DNA of 64,000 nucleotides from assembly GCF_003574315.2 (NCBI RefSeq), contig NZ_AP025739.1, forward strand, positions 3,720,001 through 3,784,000, in the 5' to 3' direction. Shown piece after piece: positions 60,855 to 64,000 of the stretch (positions within the stretch are counted from its first letter, which is position 1; each line of letters starts with the position of its first letter). The position numbers and the translations under genes are program-made. The DNA comes from Capsulimonas corticalis. GTDB lineage: Bacteria; Armatimonadota; Armatimonadia; Armatimonadales; Capsulimonadaceae. The notes below the pieces were generated by a model, which was not told the DNA's origin, ran no database searches, and saw only the letters and a program-made list of their open reading frames with translations.

Positions 60855-61012
60855 CCCTTGCAAACCCACCCCCGGCCTTCGGCCGACCCCTCCGCGACGG
60901 GAAGGGTGATTTCAGAGCGTGTTATCGCAGGCCGCTTTCGTCAGAGGCAATCCTACCAACTCTTCTCGTCGCGGGAGGGGTCGGCCGAAGGCCGGGGGTG
61001 GGTTTGCAAGGG
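60855..61012. repeat. Long inverted repeat, 45-base arms
   Basis: Arms at 60855-60900 and 60967-61012 are complementary over about 45 bases with one single-base indel; the core is ACCCCCGGCCTTCGGCC. The loop is 66 bases. It lies in the 333-base gap between two glycosyltransferase-type genes, which holds no gene. Confidence 0.9.
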
Positions 61013-61058
61013 AATACGCGAACCACCGGGGTGGGTCACTCGGGAGCGCGCAAGCGTA

Positions 61059-61913
61059 TTAGGCGGTAACCCCAACCTTCGTCGCGGCGACGCATTCCTG
61101 GATCTGGCGCACTTCGACGTCGTCGGAGAATGCTTGCAAATAGTGGGCGTAGAGCGCCAGCGCGTCCTCATCGCGGCCGAGGGTTTGGAAGACATCGCCG
61201 CAGTTGAGTACGGTGTCGCGGTGCAGCGGGTCCTGCTCCAGCGCGGTGAGCAGCAGGGTCAGCGACTCTTCCGTGCGGCCGTCATGCCAGAGCAGCACGC
61301 CCAGGCTGTTGAGCACGCCGACGTTTTCGGGCGCTTCGCCCAGGAGCTGCCAGAGACGCTGCTCGGCGGCTTGCGGATTGCCCTGAAGCATCTGCTCGTC
61401 GGCCTGCGCGACGCAGATATCCACATCGCCCATGCGCGACCACTGCCGCAGCTCGTCCGCGATGCGCTTGAACATCACGGCGGGGTTTTCCGTGTTCGGA
61501 TGCACGATCCAGACCGGAACGCCCTGGGATTCGGCGAGGTTGGCGACGATGGGACAGACGGAGATCACTAGATCCAGGTTTTCGATGACGGCGATGTCGT
61601 CCGGGCTCTCCATCGAGCCTTCCAGACGGATCAGGGCCAGGCTGACGGGAGCGGCGGTGTGTTCTGCGGCGGCCGCGCCTTTTTGCAGGCTGAAGAAGAC
61701 GACGCCTCGGACGGCGCCCAGCGGCGCCCAATCAGTCAGCCGGCTGGACAGCGATTCGCGGCTTTCGGGACTGGAGGCCCAGGCGATCCCGACGCGCAGA
61801 TGGCCGTCGGCGCGCGGCGCAAGCGCCTCCATCCGCTCGCGCCATGTCTTGACGCGCTCACAGGGTACGGATATCGCCGCGTCGCCGCTCATCTGTTCGT
61901 TGATGTCGCTCAT
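61059..61913 (-). CDS. Half-length glycosyltransferase-like protein with C-terminal TPRs, likely non-catalytic
   Basis: 284 residues. Only the C-terminal Rossmann half of the GT-B fold remains (about 35-160, LRVGIAWASSPESRES, LDLVISVCPIVANLAESQG), followed by a TPR block (about 170-270, SLGVLLWHDGRTEESL) that is very similar to the C-terminal TPRs of the 615-residue paralogue. The conserved DTSVAH motif is CPIVAN, so the usual His is lost. AAGGAG precedes the ATG at 61913. It probably binds flagellin or the other transferases instead of acting alone. It is the first gene of the flagellar island. Confidence 0.65.
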   Translation of the reverse strand: MSDINEQMSGDAAISVPCERVKTWRERMEALAPRADGHLRVGIAWASSPESRESLSSRLTDWAPLGAVRGVVFFSLQKGAAAAEHTAAPVSLALIRLEGSMESPDDIAVIENLDLVISVCPIVANLAESQGVPVWIVHPNTENPAVMFKRIADELRQWSRMGDVDICVAQADEQMLQGNPQAAEQRLWQLLGEAPENVGVLNSLGVLLWHDGRTEESLTLLLTALEQDPLHRDTVLNCGDVFQTLGRDEDALALYAHYLQAFSDDVEVRQIQECVAATKVGVTA

Positions 61914-62036
61914 GAAATCTCCTTGCATTCGATACGATTGATAAAATTGCGGGCTGAGATAAAATCCCCGGTGTAAATACCGGGTTTCTATGTTAAGTAT
62001 CGGCGAATGCAGGCCCGTTCCACAGGGCGCCTCGCG

Positions 62037-62066
62037 TTGACTTTACCCGGCGGCTTTTGGTATAGT
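62037..62066 (+). promoter_or_regulatory. Leaderless-type promoter of the DUF1385 gene
   Basis: TTGACT 62037-62042, 18-base spacer, TATAGT 62061-62066, then six bases to the ATG at 62073. Confidence 0.75.
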
Positions 62067-62072
62067 AATTCG

Positions 62073-63092
62073 ATGGAGACCAGTGATCGGCCGGAAGATT
62101 TCACCTCGCCGCCGGGCCTGGGCGCGAGTGACGGGAAACCGGCCTTTGCGTCGTCGACGACCTTTGCCGAGGCCGCCGACGCGCTGCGTCAGGTTGGCGA
62201 ATCGACGCTTCCCGTATTTGATCCCGAGACCGGCGCCCTGATCGGCCACTTCGTCCGGCCGGTGGCGGAGCCGGCCGAGCCGCCGCGCCTGGGAGGCATG
62301 GCGACGCCGCTGGGGGTTTACCTGACCGACGGCGTGTCGTCGGGCGGCGCGGGCTTCTGGGGGCTGGTGCTTACCGGCGTTGTGCTCGGCCTCGTTTCGG
62401 TTTTTGTCCAGGCGCTGTGCAGCCGCATGGGGACATGGGCGGATCTGTCGCTGCCATTGCTGTTCCTTCGCTGGCCTCAGCTCTACCTCCACCTAACTCC
62501 GCTGATGGCCGGGATCGAGCAGCTGATCGGGTTTACCCCGCTGCTTCTGGTCTTCGTGGTGCTGCGGATGCTGCCGCTGGCCGGCACGCATGCGGCGGAG
62601 CATCAGGTGGTGCACTGTGTCGAGCGCGGCCAGCCGGTTGTTCCGGAGATGGTGCGGAGCATGCCGCGCGTCCATCCGCGCTGCGGCACCAACTTCTATG
62701 CGGCGATGATCCTGTTTTTGACGATCTTCGTGACGGTCTTCTCGGCGGCGATGGCGCATGCGTTCACCGTAGCGGATTCGGCGACATTCGGCGTGATCCT
62801 CGCCGCGCCGGTCGCGCTGCGCTACTGGCGCACGGTGGGGGGATTCCTCCAGTACTGGCTGGCGACTCGTCCCGCAACGGATAAGCAGATCGAAAGCGGG
62901 ATCCGCGCGGCGCGGGAAGTGCTGGAGCGCCGCGCCGTCGCGACCGTCCACCGGCTGCCGGCGATGCGGCTGGCGCGCCGGATTTGGAGCATGGGACTGG
63001 CGCAGGTGCTGATCGGATATGCGGCGCTCGCGGGCGTTGTCAGCTTTGTCGCGCGCCACTGGCCGCCGTTTGGCCGCTTGCTGGGTATTTAA
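62073..63092 (+). CDS. DUF1385 family membrane protein
   Basis: 339 residues. The DUF1385/YqhQ signature is present: an Arg/Gly start LGGMATPLGVYLTDGV, the central HAAEHQVVHCVERGQPV and SMPRVHPRCGTNFYAAMILF. About five hydrophobic segments are visible (about 95-115, 160-180, 220-245, 250-270, 315-330). The first 70 residues are an added soluble region with TTFAEAADALRQVGESTLPVFD, which reads like part of a CBS module. The family is thought to be metal-dependent and membrane-bound, function unknown. No Shine-Dalgarno is present. argS follows 26 bases later, so they may be co-transcribed. Confidence 0.8.
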   Translation: METSDRPEDFTSPPGLGASDGKPAFASSTTFAEAADALRQVGESTLPVFDPETGALIGHFVRPVAEPAEPPRLGGMATPLGVYLTDGVSSGGAGFWGLVLTGVVLGLVSVFVQALCSRMGTWADLSLPLLFLRWPQLYLHLTPLMAGIEQLIGFTPLLLVFVVLRMLPLAGTHAAEHQVVHCVERGQPVVPEMVRSMPRVHPRCGTNFYAAMILFLTIFVTVFSAAMAHAFTVADSATFGVILAAPVALRYWRTVGGFLQYWLATRPATDKQIESGIRAAREVLERRAVATVHRLPAMRLARRIWSMGLAQVLIGYAALAGVVSFVARHWPPFGRLLGI

Positions 63093-63118
63093 CACTTGCC
63101 GGAGAGATGAAGGAATTT

Positions 63119-64000
63119 ATGATCAAAGAACAGTTGGCGGCGACGGTCGCCGCCGCGCTGCAGAAGGCGAAGGACAGCGGGGATTTGGCTCCAGAGATGG
63201 TTCCCGACGTGGTGCTGGAGGCGCCGAAGAGCCGCGAGCATGGAGATTGGGCGACCAATGTGGCGCTCACCCTTTCGAAATCGCTCGGGCTGCCGCCGCA
63301 GGAAGTCGCCGCGAAGATCGTCGCCCATCTGCCCATCGGCGGCGGCTTGATCGAGAAGGCCGAAGTTGCGGGGCCGGGCTTTATCAATCTCACCCTGCGC
63401 CCTGACTGGCTGTTCGACGTGCTGCGCCGGATCGAGACCGAAGGCGACGCTTACGGCCGATCTCAGGCGGGCGCCGGCAAGACAGTCCTAGTGGAGTTCG
63501 TCTCCACCAATCCGAACGGCCCAATCACCGTGGCCGGCGGGCGCAACGCCGCGATCGGCGACGTGATGGCGTCCCTGCTGGACGCCGCCGGATACGTCGT
63601 CACGCGTGAGTATTACATCAACGACGCGCTGAACTCCGTGCAGATGATCAACTTCGGCAAGTCCGTCTTCTACCGATACCTGGAGCTGCTGGGCGATAAG
63701 CCGCCCGTGGAAGGCGATGAGCCGCCGGACTGGCTTTACCAAGGCGATTACGTGGCGGACATCGCCCGGGAGATCATCCAGGTCCATGGGCGCGAGTTTG
63801 AAGGCGCGGACCTCGACGATCCTCAAACAACTCAGACCTTCCGCGCTTTGTCGCAGGACGGCATGATCGCGCAGCAGAAGGCGGATCTAGACGCCTTCGG
63901 CGTGCGCTTCGACAACTGGTTCAGCGAATCGTCGCTGCACGACGACGGCCGGGTGGACGCCGCCGTGAAGGAACTGACGGCGCGCGGCCATACCTTCGAG
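63119..64000 (+). CDS. argS: Arginyl-tRNA synthetase, 5' part
   Basis: The first 294 residues are visible; the gene runs off the window. The N-terminal Add-1 domain (about 1-95) with APKSREHGDWATNVALTLSK is typical, followed by LVEFVSTNPNGPITVAGGRN and REYYINDALNSVQM of the class I catalytic domain. The position normally holding HVGHGR, the HIGH motif, reads TVAGGR, so both catalytic His residues are replaced. The KMSKS region lies beyond the window. ATG 63119 was chosen; ATG 63107 in frame is possible. The start follows the DUF1385 gene closely. Confidence 0.9.
   Translation, partial: MIKEQLAATVAAALQKAKDSGDLAPEMVPDVVLEAPKSREHGDWATNVALTLSKSLGLPPQEVAAKIVAHLPIGGGLIEKAEVAGPGFINLTLRPDWLFDVLRRIETEGDAYGRSQAGAGKTVLVEFVSTNPNGPITVAGGRNAAIGDVMASLLDAAGYVVTREYYINDALNSVQMINFGKSVFYRYLELLGDKPPVEGDEPPDWLYQGDYVADIAREIIQVHGREFEGADLDDPQTTQTFRALSQDGMIAQQKADLDAFGVRFDNWFSESSLHDDGRVDAAVKELTARGHTFE

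Noticed and set aside
1-64000. CRISPR arrays, prophage or IS elements
   Set aside because: No regularly spaced short repeats, integrase-with-attachment-site pairs or transposase genes were seen; the XerC/XerD gene is of housekeeping type.

Overview
The window is about 62% GC-rich bacterial chromosome with dense genes on both strands. It has no phage, IS element or CRISPR array. The gene mix points to a free-living Gram-negative heterotroph: a DUF1501/DUF1800 exported pair, a polysaccharide export protein, two GH32 enzymes with a sugar porter, four large flagellins, and an Ycf46-type AAA protein. An Armatimonadota member, for example near Capsulimonas, fits best; this placement is inference from gene content only.

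Layout. 1-4.1 kb: the end of a thioredoxin-fold gene, an Ycf46-like AAA ATPase, a XerC/XerD recombinase and deoB. 4.3-7.1 kb: DUF1501 and DUF1800 on the minus strand. 7.4-9.6 kb: a flavoprotein and a ferredoxin behind a strong promoter and a structured leader that ends in an intrinsic terminator. 9.8-14.5 kb: an AhpD-PAS-SpoIIE phosphatase, then a MerR regulator coupled to a VIT/VWA protein. 14.5-18.5 kb: a 1311-residue protein with a glycosidase-like core between long disordered arms. 18.7-22.4 kb: two paralogous YqiJ-like membrane proteins and a YqiK-like flotillin. 22.6-27.3 kb: an AraC regulator, an exported glycosidase, and a divergent DUF2917/MocR pair. 27.3-33.4 kb: a fructan/sucrose locus with a LacI regulator, a sugar porter, a cytoplasmic GH32 and a secreted GH32. 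33.5-39.9 kb: a minus-strand operon encoding SWIM, DUF5691, MoxR and DUF5682 proteins. 40-43.3 kb: a sigma-54-like promoter, a cold shock gene, an SLBB export protein, a stand-alone cyanophycin-synthetase-N-like protein and tRNA-Asn. 43.5-46.2 kb: a nitrite/sulfite reductase and an MscS channel.

46.2-61.9 kb is one large minus-strand flagellar filament island. In transcription order it holds three TPR/glycosyltransferase-type genes, four near-identical 527-residue flagellins that each have their own leader and terminator, then fliD, fliS and a FliT-like chaperone. This arrangement suggests TPR-guided glycosylation of flagellin before secretion, as known for Caulobacter FlmG. It also suggests post-transcriptional control through a conserved GGA-loop hairpin found in all four flagellin leaders. 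The window closes with a DUF1385 gene and the 5' part of argS, whose HIGH motif is altered.

Two families of intergenic palindromic repeats are scattered through the first 34 kb. One family, six copies, sits almost always 8-11 bases after a stop codon. Several genes start six bases after a good -10 box and are probably translated from leaderless mRNAs. The strongest candidates for undescribed biology are the attenuator leader at 7.4 kb, the VWA-less SWIM/MoxR operon, the flagellin/glycosyltransferase island and the disordered glycosidase-like protein.
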